Shown: positions 16,524 to 25,314, counted from the stretch's first letter. The stretch is 64,000 nucleotides of DNA from Halorutilus salinus (GCF_026242195.1 NZ_RKLV01000008.1:1-64000), one strand, 5' to 3'. Numbers and translations: made by a program. The notes: generated by a model from the letters alone, not told the origin.

Positions 16524-17228
16524 ATGACCGACGAACCCTTCGACGACGTATACGACGACAAGTTCGACCTTGACGACCAAGTCGAGATAGACGGAATAGA
16601 CCCCGCCGACTCGCGTGTCCTTGACGAGATGGTCGAAGGAATCGACGAGGAGGATGTCGACGTTGAGGGACTCATCGAGGCGGGTGTGGGGTACGTCTCC
16701 ATAAACCGTTACGAACAGGCGGTCGAGGCGTTCGAGCGCGCCGTCAAGTTCGAACCCGAGAACGCCGAGGCATGGGTCAACAAGGGGTTCGCGCACGCCG
16801 AGATGGATGAGTACGACCGCGCGATAGGCGCTTACGACGAGGCTCTGCGCGTCGAAGACGAGGAGTTCGATGTCGAGGCGCTGGTCAACAAGGCGTACGC
16901 CGAGTACGAGTCTCACCGCGGTAATCCGCTTGAGACGGTCGAGCGCGCTCTGGAGAAGGACGAACGTAGCTCCGAGGCTTGGTACAACAGAGCGGTCTTC
17001 CTCAACGAACGCGGGAGCCACGAGGACGCACTCCGGTGTATCGACAACGCGCTGTCGCTCGGACAGCGTGGACCCCGTGCGCTCCACGAGAAGGCGCGTG
17101 CGCTCGAAGAACTCGGAAGGTACGACGAGGCGGAGGAGATACGTGAGACGGCGCGCGAGGCTGAGGAGGAGGAGATAATGAGCGAGGCGCGCGAGGGACT
17201 CGAAGGGGAGGACAGCCTAAGCCTGTGA
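16524..17228 (+). CDS. Tetratricopeptide-repeat protein
   Basis: 234 residues, strongly acidic. After an acidic N-terminus (~50 residues) come four to five TPR units, for example YVSINRYEQAVEAFERAVKF, WVNKGFAHAEMDEYDRAIGA and WYNRAVFLNERGSHEDALRC. TPRs form helical scaffolds for protein-protein contacts. The C-terminal 35 residues are a highly charged helix. A TATA-like CTTTAG about 27 bases upstream supports ATG 16524. The stop overlaps the GTG start of the DUF424 gene, so the two are translationally coupled. Confidence 0.85.
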   Translation: MTDEPFDDVYDDKFDLDDQVEIDGIDPADSRVLDEMVEGIDEEDVDVEGLIEAGVGYVSINRYEQAVEAFERAVKFEPENAEAWVNKGFAHAEMDEYDRAIGAYDEALRVEDEEFDVEALVNKAYAEYESHRGNPLETVERALEKDERSSEAWYNRAVFLNERGSHEDALRCIDNALSLGQRGPRALHEKARALEELGRYDEAEEIRETAREAEEEEIMSEAREGLEGEDSLSL

Positions 17229-17518
17229 TAACGCTGGAGACGTACGAGACGGAGCAGGGTCGTATGGTCGCCTCCGCGGACACGGCGCTCGTCGGCGACG
17301 TGTACGAGGAGGACGGTGTACGTGTCGATGTCGACCCCGAGTTCTACGGTGAAACAGCCGCAGACCGTGGTGATGTGATGAAGGCGCTCCGCGGCGCGTC
17401 GATAGCCAACCTCGTGGGCGAGGACGCCGTCGAAGCGGGTGTGGACGCCGATATAGTCGACGAGACGAACGTTCTACGTGTCGACGGCGTGCCGCACGCA
17501 CAGATGGTGCGGCTTTAG
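17225..17518 (+). CDS. DUF424 family protein
   Basis: 97 residues, GTG start overlapping the TPR gene by four bases. The sequence fits DUF424, a small conserved archaeal family: VASADTALVGDVYEEDGVRV, then VMKALRGASIANLVGEDAVE and VDGVPHAQMVRL at the end. DUF424 proteins are about 100 residues, are widespread in archaea and are sometimes linked to translation; the function is not established. A decayed partial copy of the 3' half lies at 19581-19694, on the far side of the vapBC locus. Confidence 0.8.
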   Translation: MITLETYETEQGRMVASADTALVGDVYEEDGVRVDVDPEFYGETAADRGDVMKALRGASIANLVGEDAVEAGVDADIVDETNVLRVDGVPHAQMVRL

Positions 17519-17718
17519 CTCCGCTCCTCTATCTTCACCCTGTCTGAGAACGTGTCGTAGGCGTTGTCGCTCGAAACTACGGCGTCGTCCCGCGATTTAA
17601 CGAGATGGACCGCGTCGAACGGCGTCATCCCTTCGTTTTCGACGTAGTTAGCCGCGGCTAAGACATCGTTCTCACCCCCTCTGACCTCGACGAGTTCCGT
17701 GGCGTTCGATACGGTCAT
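17515..17718 (-). pseudogene. 3' half of a vapC (PIN toxin) gene split by the TnpB element
   Basis: Sixty-seven codons plus stop: MTVSNATELVEVRG...AAANYVENEGMTPFDAVHLVKS and SSDNAYDTFSDRVKIEERS, the C-terminal half of a haloarchaeal VapC-type PIN protein with its late acidic residues (FDAVHL, SSDNAYD). The N-terminal half is at 19157-19321. Removing 17719-19156 rejoins the halves in frame (KDAL next to MTVSNATE) to give a 122-residue toxin. Stop overlaps the end of DUF424 by four bases on the opposite strand. Confidence 0.8.
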
Positions 17719-19156
17719 AGCGGATACAGCGCGGAAACCCACCCATTCACGGGTGGGAGGAAGCGTATACTGAGGGAACCTCAGTATGCACGCAAATCTC
17801 CGATTTGCGAACGCGTAAGCTCCGTGCATACAATCACCAGCCACGACAAGGCCGACTCCCCAACGCTTTTGAAGAACCAAGCATACATATGATATATGGA
17901 GAAGCGGCGTACTGTCCCCGTCAAACTTGATGTGGACAGTGACGACGATGCACTTCTCCGCGACACCGTAGACGAGTTTCTGTGGGCTGCCAACTACGTG
18001 ACACGCCACGCTTTCAAAGGCGAGTACGTCACAACCAGCAAAACGACACTCCACGACGACACCTACGAGGACGTGCGCGACGAAACACGGTTACACAGCA
18101 ACCACGTCCAAGCCGCCCGCAACAAGGCCGCCGAAGCCTGCAAGAGCGTGGTCGAAAAATGGAAGCAGGGCAAGCAAGCGTCGATGCCCCACTTCACCAG
18201 TCCACACCTCGTCTACGACCACCGTACCGCCACCTTCCACGGCGACTACGTGAGTCTTGCCACGGTTGATGGCCGAATCGAAGCCGACTACGTGTTGCCT
18301 GATGAGGAACGTGACACACCCCACGCGGAATACTTCTTTTCCGACGAGTACGAAACGACAGGGGCAGAGCTGCACTACACCAACGGGAACTGGATGCTCC
18401 ACATCCACTGTAAGAAAGAGGTGGAGTCCGTCACTCCAGAACAGGATGCCACCGAGAACAGAACAGTTCTCGGGGTTGACCTTGGCGTGAACAATCTGGC
18501 CGTCGCTTCAACGGGCACGTTCTGGACTGGTGCTGAGTTCGACCACTGGCGGCGTGAGTACGAGAAGCGACGTGGAGACTTGCAGGAACACGGCACGCGA
18601 TGGGCGCACGAGAATATGCAGGCAGTCGGTCGCAAAGAGGAAGGCCGGTTCAAGCAGACGCTCCACCGTATCAGCAACGAACTGGTGGCTGAGGCTCTTG
18701 AACACGGGTGTTCGGTGATAGCGTTTGAAGACTTGACCGATATTCGTGAGCGAACTGGTGCGTCGTGGGGGCACAAATGGGCGTTCAACCGCCTCTACGA
18801 ATACGTCGAGTACAAAGCCGAGGAATGCGGCATCGACGTGAAACAGGTTGACCCTGAGAACACGAGTCGGCGTTGTTCACAGTGTGGATTTACGCACCCG
18901 GACAACCGTAAAAGCGAATCGTTCGAGTGCCTGAAATGCGGCTACGAGAACCACGCCGACTACAACGCCGCGAAGAACATCGGTTTGCGGTATCTCCGCC
19001 GGAGCCAGACCGACTCCGGTGGAGGCGCACCCGTAGGCGTGCGCTTGAACAGCGGGATGTTGAACGCGAATGGAGAGTATGAACCTCCTGCCGACGAGTC
19101 GGTCAGAGCGGGAGTCCACGCTGAAAGCCCACCCCTTTAGGAGTGGGTTAGCTTAC
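17719..19156 (+). mobile_element. IS200/IS605-family (IS1341-type, tnpB-only) element inserted in vapC
   Basis: About 1438 bp. The left end carries three hairpins: 17738-17744 with 17751-17757, 17767-17775 with 17779-17787, and 17791-17798 with 17802-17809. The right end carries CCCACCCCT...AGGAGTGGG and finishes TTAC (19153-19156). Boundaries were set by rejoining vapC in frame and could shift by a base or two. There is no tnpA, so movement would need a transposase in trans. No target duplication is seen, as expected for the family. The right-end region overlapping the 3' end of tnpB should encode the guide (omega) RNA; its guide would be the vapC sequence after 19156. Confidence 0.85.
17896..19140 (+). 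CDS. tnpB: TnpB RNA-guided endonuclease
   Basis: 414 residues, full length. RuvC catalytic residues are all present: D195 in [12 protein letters not shown]278 in AFEDL and D355 in [10 protein letters not shown]. The zinc ribbon is complete (CSQC at 327-330, CLKC at 345-348). TnpB proteins of IS605-type elements cut DNA matching the guide RNA made from the element's right end, helping the element persist. The N-terminus ([20 protein letters not shown]) fits the OrfB helix-turn-helix region. No frameshift or missing motif, so it looks active. The C-terminal ~10 codons overlap the right-end hairpin. Confidence 0.92.
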   Translation: MEKRRTVPVKLDVDSDDDALLRDTVDEFLWAANYVTRHAFKGEYVTTSKTTLHDDTYEDVRDETRLHSNHVQAARNKAAEACKSVVEKWKQGKQASMPHFTSPHLVYDHRTATFHGDYVSLATVDGRIEADYVLPDEERDTPHAEYFFSDEYETTGAELHYTNGNWMLHIHCKKEVESVTPEQDATENRTVLGVDLGVNNLAVASTGTFWTGAEFDHWRREYEKRRGDLQEHGTRWAHENMQAVGRKEEGRFKQTLHRISNELVAEALEHGCSVIAFEDLTDIRERTGASWGHKWAFNRLYEYVEYKAEECGIDVKQVDPENTSRRCSQCGFTHPDNRKSESFECLKCGYENHADYNAAKNIGLRYLRRSQTDSGGGAPVGVRLNSGMLNANGEYEPPADESVRAGVHAESPPL

Positions 19157-19321
19157 CAGAGCGTCTTTCTCCTCCCTGTACGCGACGACCATCAGCTCAA
19201 CCAAGGTGTATTCGGAGGTCCAGAGCCGATCCCGGTTCTCCTTGTAGACCTCCTCCGCGCCCTCAGACAGCCAGTCGTCGTCCTTGATGAGGGCGAGTAG
19301 AAAGTCGGTTTCCGCGTACAT
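19157..19321 (-). pseudogene. 5' half of the split vapC (PIN toxin) gene
   Basis: Starts ATG at 19321-19319, directly after the antitoxin stop (TGAATG). Fifty-five codons: MYAETDFLLALIKDDDWLSE with the first PIN acidic residue (D6), then WTSEYTLVELMVVAYREEKD with the conserved Glu. The frame then runs into the IS right end and stops within a few codons. It pairs with 17515-17718 to form one PIN toxin. Confidence 0.8.
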
Positions 19322-19546
19322 TCAGTTACCCGCTTCTTCGGTCATCGTCTCCCGCGCACTCCGCTTCAGCTCCTCAGCCGACCCCTCGGATTCGTCCCAT
19401 TCCTCCCTGAGTTCTTCGAGCGGGTCCTCGGGAACCGGTACAAGCAGGAGCCTGTCCCCCAAGTCCACTATCTTGTACCTCTCTCCGTGTTTCTCCCGGT
19501 ACTCCTTGGGGAGGTAGATGCGCCCGTTATCCGTGGTTGTTGTCAT
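19322..19546 (-). CDS. AbrB/MazE-type (VapB) antitoxin
   Basis: 74 residues. MTTTTDNGRIYLPKEYREKH is the swapped-hairpin AbrB DNA-binding domain (NGRIYLPKEYR...YKIVDLGDRLLLVPVP); the acidic helical tail would neutralise the partner toxin. A TATA-like GTATAACC at ~19570-19578 lies about 28 bases upstream of ATG 19546. Its toxin gene, directly downstream, is split by the TnpB element, so the antitoxin is now an orphan, although it may still repress its promoter. Confidence 0.8.
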   Translation of the reverse strand: MTTTTDNGRIYLPKEYREKHGERYKIVDLGDRLLLVPVPEDPLEELREEWDESEGSAEELKRSARETMTEEAGN

Positions 19547-19580
19547 TAAACCTGATTAGTTCCATAGAAGGTTATACTTT

Positions 19581-19694
19581 GCCATCAAATTCGTCGAGGA
19601 GCTACACGGAGCGTCGATAGCGAACATCGTCGGCGAAGACGCCGTCGACGCCCGGTTCGACGGCGTGCCGCACGCGCAGATGGTTAGGATGTAG
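19581..19694 (+). pseudogene. Decayed 3' copy of the DUF424 gene
   Basis: The frame reads LHGASIANIVGEDAVDA and then directly FDGVPHAQMVRM and stop. This matches the DUF424 product (LRGASIANLVGEDAVEA...VDGVPHAQMVRL) with an internal deletion of about a dozen codons and no 5' half. With the intact gene at 17225 it brackets the vapBC locus, suggesting that vapBC and later the IS entered next to a duplicated gene end. Confidence 0.65.
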
Positions 19695-19736
19695 ACGGCG
19701 ACAGGCTTTTACTGATTCCTCATCTATACTTAACCG

Positions 19737-20033
19737 ATGAAACAAAAGAGCCGTGGCATAGTCCGCGACGACGGGGTGGTAGGCGGGGAGCCACGTATCG
19801 AAGGAACAAGAGTCACAGTCCTGCGGATAGCCGGACTCGTTGAGGGAGACGGTCTTTCGGCGCAGAGCGTTGCGGACAAGTACGGTGTTGATGTCTCAGA
19901 CATCTACCGCGCTCTGACCTACTACCACGACAGTCCGGAAGAGATAGCCGAAGTCAGGCGCGAACGGCGTGAGGCGGAGGAGGAAGCCGCTGAGAGGGAA
20001 GATACGGTAAGGCTGTCCGAACTCCGCGGCTAA
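19737..20033 (+). CDS. DUF433-type antitoxin
   Basis: 98 residues. The core (GIVRDDGVVGGEPRIEGTRV, then LRIAGLVEGDGLSAQSVADK and DIYRALTYYHDSPEEI) is the DUF433 winged-helix pattern found in VapB45-like antitoxins. A highly charged C-terminal helix follows. CTTTTACT at ~19712 sits about 25 bases upstream of ATG 19737. The PIN-like toxin starts three bases after the stop codon. This pair appears intact, unlike the neighbouring vapBC. Confidence 0.8.
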   Translation: MKQKSRGIVRDDGVVGGEPRIEGTRVTVLRIAGLVEGDGLSAQSVADKYGVDVSDIYRALTYYHDSPEEIAEVRRERREAEEEAAEREDTVRLSELRG

Positions 20034-20035
20034 GC

Positions 20036-20362
20036 ATGACGTACCGGGTCGTGTGCGACGAGAACCTTGAACCTCAGGTGGTGCGGTATCTGGGAAAGCA
20101 GGGGCATGAAGCTGTCTATGTACCTGATGTCCTCGAAAAAGGTGTGTCTGACGCTGAGATAGCACGGTACGCAAGGGGAAACAGCTACGCCGTCCTTACG
20201 AACGACACGGACTTCCTTGATGACGACCGTTTTCCTGAACTGAAGGTGCTGTACTACGGAAGTTTGCAGGATTCAGCGTACGAGATTGCGGAAGCGGTCG
20301 ACGAGGCTGGCGAATACTTCCCGGAGCACGAGAGTCTACCTCAGGTACTCTGGCTCGATTGA
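20036..20362 (+). CDS. DUF5615 PIN-like toxin
   Basis: 108 residues. CDENLEPQVVRYLGKQGHEA carries the first acidic residues, and YAVLTNDTDFLDD is the diagnostic late acidic cluster of DUF5615/Mut7-C-type PIN proteins. These are predicted RNases paired with DUF433 antitoxins. The ATG is three bases after the antitoxin stop, so the two form one operon. Confidence 0.82.
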   Translation: MTYRVVCDENLEPQVVRYLGKQGHEAVYVPDVLEKGVSDAEIARYARGNSYAVLTNDTDFLDDDRFPELKVLYYGSLQDSAYEIAEAVDEAGEYFPEHESLPQVLWLD

Positions 20363-20435
20363 CCCGCTCCGTGGTAAGTCTTAGGAAGGGTGCTGTTCAG
20401 GCATGCCCGTGACCCGTCCGCTCACGGGGACGGAT

Positions 20436-20960
20436 CTAACCACGTCTCCTCAGGAGCAGATAGACGAAGCCCGCGGGTATGGAGACGAACCAGACGAAAG
20501 AGACGGGGACGTAAAGCCACCAGTACGACGGCGGTGCGTAGCCCTGAGAGCCGAGACGTCTGGCGTCGTAGTAGATGCCAAGAGGGAGGAGGAACCAGAC
20601 CGTGAGGAACAGAAGCCCGAAGACGGCGTCCGACAACGAGTTAACCGAAAGCACGAGAAAGACCCATCCGAACGTCGAGAGGGCTACCGCCTTGTGCCAG
20701 CCGTTGCTCGGCGGCTTACCGTCCGCCTCGTCGGTCTTACGCCGGCTTGCGTCGCCGGACGTGCGGTCGTCGTCACCGCCGAACAGCCTTCCCACGGATA
20801 CCGACCAAAGCCTTCTGAGGATATACCACGGCTTGAGAACGTAACTGCGTACGTACGCTACGGCTCCGTCGGCGGCGGAAGAGCCGTCCGTCTCCTCGCC
20901 GTCCGAACGTTTCGTAGCACCGTACCTTTCCATGATCGGGTCGTCATCGTCGGGATCCAT
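20436..20960 (-). CDS. Small membrane protein, last gene of the GTPase operon
   Basis: 174 residues. The first ~90 are acidic and Ser/Asp/Arg-rich and presumably cytosolic. The C-terminal part has three hydrophobic helices (AVALSTFGWVFLVLSVNSL; AVFGLLFLTVWFLLPLGIYY; WWLYVPVSFVWFVSIPAGFV). ATG 20960 is four bases after the stop of the upstream gene, giving normal operon spacing; a longer frame to 20996 would overlap. No family recognised. Position at the end of the GTPase operon suggests a membrane partner of the tubulin-like module. The next 70 bases toward 20362 hold nothing I can identify. Confidence 0.6.
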   Translation of the reverse strand: MDPDDDDPIMERYGATKRSDGEETDGSSAADGAVAYVRSYVLKPWYILRRLWSVSVGRLFGGDDDRTSGDASRRKTDEADGKPPSNGWHKAVALSTFGWVFLVLSVNSLSDAVFGLLFLTVWFLLPLGIYYDARRLGSQGYAPPSYWWLYVPVSFVWFVSIPAGFVYLLLRRRG

Positions 20961-20964
20961 CGTA

Positions 20965-22602
20965 TCACCGGATGAAACCGAAGTACACGAGCACAACGAT
21001 CGATACGAGCAGGAAGATTATAACCAAGGTTGTCAGCCACGGAAAGCTACCGCCCCCATCGGGGTCGACGGTAGGCTCGGTGACCGTTGTAGCAGGGTTC
21101 ATAGCCGCAGGTGTGGGGTCGTCGTTCTCGCCATCCTCGTCCGCCGAACCGGTCTCCCGCGACGCGGGTTCGAGACCCGAACCGTACGGGTCGGGGGACG
21201 GTGAGCCACGTACCGCCGACAGAGCCGTTCCTACGACGGCGGCAACAAAGACGGCGGCGGTAAGAACGATCAGAGACTGCACGAAGACCTGCCAGTAGCT
21301 GAACGCGAAAAGCAGGACGCCCGCGAAGACGCCGACGAGCGCCAAGGCGGATACTGCACCCACACCAGCACCGAAGACGGCGTTCTTACCCCGGAAGGCG
21401 TCGCGGCTACCTTCGCCGACGGCTACGTTTCGGGGAACCACCCCGGCGAGGAGACGTGTAGCGTCCTCCGAAGAACGTCTCCTCTGTATCTCGGCGAGCG
21501 CGTCGACGACCTTGCTTGCGTCGTCACGCACGGAGCGCCCCGAACCGTCACCACCCGGCGTTACGGTTTGTATCACGGAGACGAGACCGTTCCGTACGGA
21601 GGAGATACGTAGAACGGCGGAGAGGAGAACGACGACGCCGAGGGCTGTAAGAACCCACCAGCTCTGCACCTCCACGCCGGAGGCGTAGACGGGCTGACCG
21701 AGTTCGACCGTCCGTCTCACGGCTTCGGCGAGACGTCCGCCCACGAGGACGGTACCCGCGATGACCGAAAGAGCCGTTACGATGAGGAACGTGACAGCGC
21801 CGAAACGCCGGCGCACCTCCGAGGATCTGTCCTTGCTGTAGATCTCGACGCCGAGCCTTTCCGTAACACCCGCGTCGCGCAGACCGTCTGTGATGAAGTT
21901 CGCCCGGTTCGCGCGTGACCGGGCTTTCCGTTCGAGAGCACCGTACGCGTCGCGGAACTCCTCTTGCTTGTTCTTGACGACGTTACCGTCAACCTCCTCC
22001 TTCGTCGAGCCTACAGGCTCCACCTCACGTCTCATGCTGTCGACCTGTATCAGAACGTCGTCCTCGCCCCTGTGATCGAGGTAGCCGCCTTCGCTTACTG
22101 TGACCGACTTCTGGGAGTCAACCTTGTTGAACAGCCACAGCGCGGCTTCCATGTCGGGTACAGCCATCTCAAACTCGGCTCTGGTTCTAAGAACCCGGCG
22201 TGCGTCGTCGGATACAGGAGGGTCGTCAACCTTTCCTAACCCGTCGAGCCTGTCGAGTGCGCGTGACTCCCAGCTACTTTCGTCAATCTCGTACCCCACC
22301 TTTCGGAGCGCCAGTTCGAGATCCTTCTTGAACACCCTCAACACCTCTTCGCGCGAGGCTGTCTGAGATACACTGTACTCGGCTATGTACTGCTCCGGAC
22401 GACCGCTGTCCCTCGCGTAGAAGTAGTAACGTACGGTGCCTTCGGGGCTGTAACGGAGGAGCAGACGTGACTCACGGTCGCGTTTAATACCCTCGTCTAT
22501 ACGCGTGTCGGGGCTGTCGACGGCTTCGATCGAGTCTTCTATACGGAACCCGTGTTTCAGCTCCCCGTTCTCGGCTGTGTACAGACGGAGGGTGCGCGAC
22601 AT
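20965..22602 (-). CDS. Multi-pass membrane protein with large cytosolic N-terminal domain
   Basis: 545 residues. Residues 1-~260 are soluble and start MSRTLRLYTAENGELKHGF. Hydrophobic segments are at about 268-288, 314-332, 410-435, 440-462 and 523-542. The loop at 465-520 is acidic and disordered-looking. No family recognised. Its ATG overlaps the GTPase stop by one base (TGATG), so the two are translated together; this is the main sign that it works with the GTPase, perhaps as its membrane effector. Confidence 0.7.
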   Translation of the reverse strand: MSRTLRLYTAENGELKHGFRIEDSIEAVDSPDTRIDEGIKRDRESRLLLRYSPEGTVRYYFYARDSGRPEQYIAEYSVSQTASREEVLRVFKKDLELALRKVGYEIDESSWESRALDRLDGLGKVDDPPVSDDARRVLRTRAEFEMAVPDMEAALWLFNKVDSQKSVTVSEGGYLDHRGEDDVLIQVDSMRREVEPVGSTKEEVDGNVVKNKQEEFRDAYGALERKARSRANRANFITDGLRDAGVTERLGVEIYSKDRSSEVRRRFGAVTFLIVTALSVIAGTVLVGGRLAEAVRRTVELGQPVYASGVEVQSWWVLTALGVVVLLSAVLRISSVRNGLVSVIQTVTPGGDGSGRSVRDDASKVVDALAEIQRRRSSEDATRLLAGVVPRNVAVGEGSRDAFRGKNAVFGAGVGAVSALALVGVFAGVLLFAFSYWQVFVQSLIVLTAAVFVAAVVGTALSAVRGSPSPDPYGSGLEPASRETGSADEDGENDDPTPAAMNPATTVTEPTVDPDGGGSFPWLTTLVIIFLLVSIVVLVYFGFIR

Positions 22603-24296
22603 CAGCCCCCGACCTCCTCAAGAACGTCTTCGGCTCCGCGCATCGGATCCATGCTACCGCGGAGACGCAGGTTTATCTCCTCCTCGCCGTCCTCGTCCGT
22701 CTCAACGTCGAAGTAGACGGGGTAGATTATGTCACCTTCACCAAGTCTATTGGAGTCCATGGTGTTTAGCTCAGCACCAAGGCTACCGACGTTATCTCGC
22801 ATACATTTCTCAACGTAGGCGTTGAACTCACGCCAGCTTTCGGGCTGGTTAGGGTCGACGAGGTCGAACTCGTGCGACTCCTCGGTGAATGCGTCGGTTG
22901 CGAGATCCGCCATCGTCGATATGAAGACGAAATCCTTGTCGCCGTACCTCTGCATGAGTTCGACGTACTTGGTCATGTAGTCTCGTTTCTCCCTCGCGGG
23001 TCTTTTTGTAAGCCAGTCTTCACCCATGTAGTCGGCTATCTCGTCGTCGTCAAGGAAGTCCTCCGCAGGGAGAAGAAGTATGACGACGTCGGAGTACTCG
23101 ACCATGTCCGAGATCAGGTTACGTGTTAGTTCGGGTCCCGACGTCGCCCCGTCCTCGTCGACGTACGTTTCGGGGAGGAGATCCTCGAACTCGACCTCGC
23201 CCGCGCGTATCTCACGGACGATCGACCGGTACTGAGCCTCCGTCGACTCAAGCGCGTCAGGCTCGTCGTCGCGTTTCGCCGAGTCGTGGTAGATACACGC
23301 GAGCTTGTACGCCTCCTCTGCGCTTTCGGCGGGACCGACGCCGCCTATACGGAACTGTGTCAGATCCTGTCCGCTGTGATCCACCGCCCTTACGGTCGAG
23401 ATCCTCTTTAGGAGGTTCCCCTTCGTAAACCTGAATTTGAACGGCTGCATCCCTTCGGTGCTTCCTATCCTGCTGAAGTTCTTGTCGAACTCTATGTCGT
23501 CGGAGACCTGACGCAGAAGAGGGTTGGCGTCGGTCGTTATGTCGCCGTTGCGCTCCGCCTGCTTCCTCTGTGTCATCTCCAGTCCCGCGATGAGGGTCGT
23601 CTTACCCGAACCCGTCGGACCTAGAACCACTATACTCCTGTCGTTCGCGTAGTCGCGGAAGCCACGTAACGTGCTGAGGAACACCACGCTGAAGACGGCG
23701 TAGCCTACGACCACGGAGCTGTTGTGCGCCAGACCGTTGAACGCGGGGGCGCGGAAGTCGAAGCCGCCCGCCGTGGTGACGATCGGACTCCGGTATGCGA
23801 GGCTCGCCTCCAGAAACGCGAGGACGACTGCGACGGCGGAGAGCTTGAATACGAGGCTTATCGCGCGCGGGAACTCACGGAGTTCGGAGCTGAGTTCGTC
23901 CCTGGTCAGACCTCCGAGGTACAGACCCGCGGCGACCCCAAGGACGAGGCTGAACAGAACGGTGCCCTCCGTCCAGCTTATACGCGTCACGAAGACGTCG
24001 GACAGGTACAGGACGACGGTACCGATGAGTATGACGACCCAGAGGAAGACACCCTGTGGGCGTCTGTAGTCGTCGAGAAGAACGAGGGAGGCGAGACCTA
24101 CGAAGAAGCCCACGGGGAGAACGAAGACGGTACCGATACCGAGTCCGAGAACGTCGACCGCCCCGTATGCGAGATGCCACGTAATACCTTTCTGTGTCCA
24201 GCCGTCGGCTATCATGTATATACAGACCAAACCCGAGACGGCGAGACCCGCGAATATAGCCCCTATCCTTACCCTGTCGTCCTCAAGGTAGTTCAT
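22602..24296 (-). CDS. Membrane-anchored P-loop GTPase of the tubulin-like module
   Basis: 564 residues. The N-terminal ~210 residues contain about six hydrophobic segments. A cytosolic P-loop domain follows: Walker A GPTGSGKTT (226-234), a G3-like DHSGQ (306-310), a beta-strand with DVVILLLPAEDFLDD, and FVFISTMADL, which could stand in for the NKxD-type specificity motif. The sequence before the P-loop (YANDRSIVVL) is shared with the protein at 28702, which lacks the P-loop. Giant FtsZ-like proteins are reported to associate with a distinct GTPase, and this protein fits that role by position. First gene of a leftward operon of three; GTP versus ATP specificity is unproven. Confidence 0.75.
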   Translation of the reverse strand: MNYLEDDRVRIGAIFAGLAVSGLVCIYMIADGWTQKGITWHLAYGAVDVLGLGIGTVFVLPVGFFVGLASLVLLDDYRRPQGVFLWVVILIGTVVLYLSDVFVTRISWTEGTVLFSLVLGVAAGLYLGGLTRDELSSELREFPRAISLVFKLSAVAVVLAFLEASLAYRSPIVTTAGGFDFRAPAFNGLAHNSSVVVGYAVFSVVFLSTLRGFRDYANDRSIVVLGPTGSGKTTLIAGLEMTQRKQAERNGDITTDANPLLRQVSDDIEFDKNFSRIGSTEGMQPFKFRFTKGNLLKRISTVRAVDHSGQDLTQFRIGGVGPAESAEEAYKLACIYHDSAKRDDEPDALESTEAQYRSIVREIRAGEVEFEDLLPETYVDEDGATSGPELTRNLISDMVEYSDVVILLLPAEDFLDDDEIADYMGEDWLTKRPAREKRDYMTKYVELMQRYGDKDFVFISTMADLATDAFTEESHEFDLVDPNQPESWREFNAYVEKCMRDNVGSLGAELNTMDSNRLGEGDIIYPVYFDVETDEDGEEEINLRLRGSMDPMRGAEDVLEEVGG

Positions 24297-24483
24297 ACAG
24301 ACAACAATTCAAGATGTGACAAAAACCTTATGAGTATCCCGGCTACGCGGGATACAGACGAACCTCATTGTTAGAACGCGGCACGTAGCCGAACACCCCT
24401 CGCTCGCGAGAGAAGGTATCGCCGGTCATCGTCTAAGAGAGGCTGTATGGATTCTCTCATCAAGTACCCTCGGAATGCATTAA

Positions 24484-24759
24484 CGTGAATCTGGCTGAGA
24501 CGCGGTACGTGCTCGCGCGGAAGTCCAACCGGAAACAGCGGATGAGTACATCAGCTGGCTCCTGGATATAGGTATGAAGCCCGTTGACGCCCAAACCTCA
24601 TGGCAAGCCGCCTCGGGGTTTGTTCTCGACTACAACCCGGCGTTAGGCGACTCCTTCGCTCTATCTACCGCCAAGGAGCTGGATGGGGAGCTACTCGTCG
24701 GGTCGGACGATGACTACGACGACGTGACCGATGTTCGTTTGACATCCTCACCCGCCTAA
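24484..24759 (+). pseudogene. Frameshifted and truncated PIN toxin
   Basis: The frame VNLAETRYVLARKSN (about 24487-24531) shifts near 24535-24545 to ADEYISWLLDIGMKPVDAQT and continues with SWQAASGFVLDYNPALGDSF and ELLVGSDDDYDDVTDV. These are consecutive parts of a haloarchaeal VapC-type PIN protein with its late acidic motif. The 5' end is not recognisable. The 3' end runs into an IS right end at about 24738, which supplies the stop. Bases 24297-24480 contain the GTPase promoter and otherwise nothing I can identify. Confidence 0.6.
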
Positions 24760-25165
24760 AGTCGGGTGAATCCCACGTTGGGAATTTAAGGTTTCCAACC
24801 GACACAACCTTATCAGGTGTTTCCACCGTTCGCGGTTATATCGGTTCGTGGCTGTGCCAAACAGCCGTTACTCCTATCTTCCGTAGGAGGAGTCTGAGTT
24901 ATCCTTTTACCGTGTTTTGGTGAAGTCTTCACAGTACACTTTTCAAAATGTACCTTCACAACCTCTTTCGGATACTGTCTCGTTGCTTCGAGCGGACAAG
25001 CCGCCTCCGTAGGTCAGTTGACCTAACTACAACTAAATTCCTGACTGTATTAACACTAACGGTTAGTTGAATCGTTCGACGGATTCATCACCCGTTCAGA
25101 AATCATAGGTTTCCGAGTAAGCAAATCTCTGATTTGCATACACCTGAAGGTGCGGGTATTCTCCT
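24738..25165 (-). mobile_element. Non-autonomous IS200/IS605-derived element (MITE/PATE-like), about 430 bp
   Basis: On the minus strand the right end reads GGATTCACCCGACTTTAGG and continues GCGGGTGAGGATGTCAA, a terminal sequence I recognise from haloarchaeal IS1341-type elements. The left end has CACCT-GA-AGGTG (25141-25152) next to GCAAATC-TCT-GATTTGC (25121-25137). That order of hairpins, and the AAATC...GATTT core, copies the left end of the intact element at 17.7 kb. The ~300 bases between hold no tnpB frame; they may be eroded or a deletion derivative. Bases 25166-25280 contain nothing else I can identify. Confidence 0.5.
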
Positions 25166-25314
25166 GTACCATGTATAACTCACCAAAATTAGCTCATGTA
25201 TGGCGGTTCACCAAAGCCCTTCTATCCCTACTCCCCCTCGTCACCTTCACCTGCTGACACGTGACAGTAGCTACCATGCTGAACCTTTATGTCGGAAGCG
25301 AATAAGTAGGTAAC

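Noticed and set aside
17738-17809. Row of three hairpins considered as a CRISPR-like or rho-type structure
   Set aside because: The hairpins differ from one another and lie at the left end of the TnpB element, where such folds are expected.
24738-25165. CRISPR array or riboswitch in the 1-kb gap of the tubulin locus
   Set aside because: No regular spacing of repeats; the hairpins fit IS605-type ends better.
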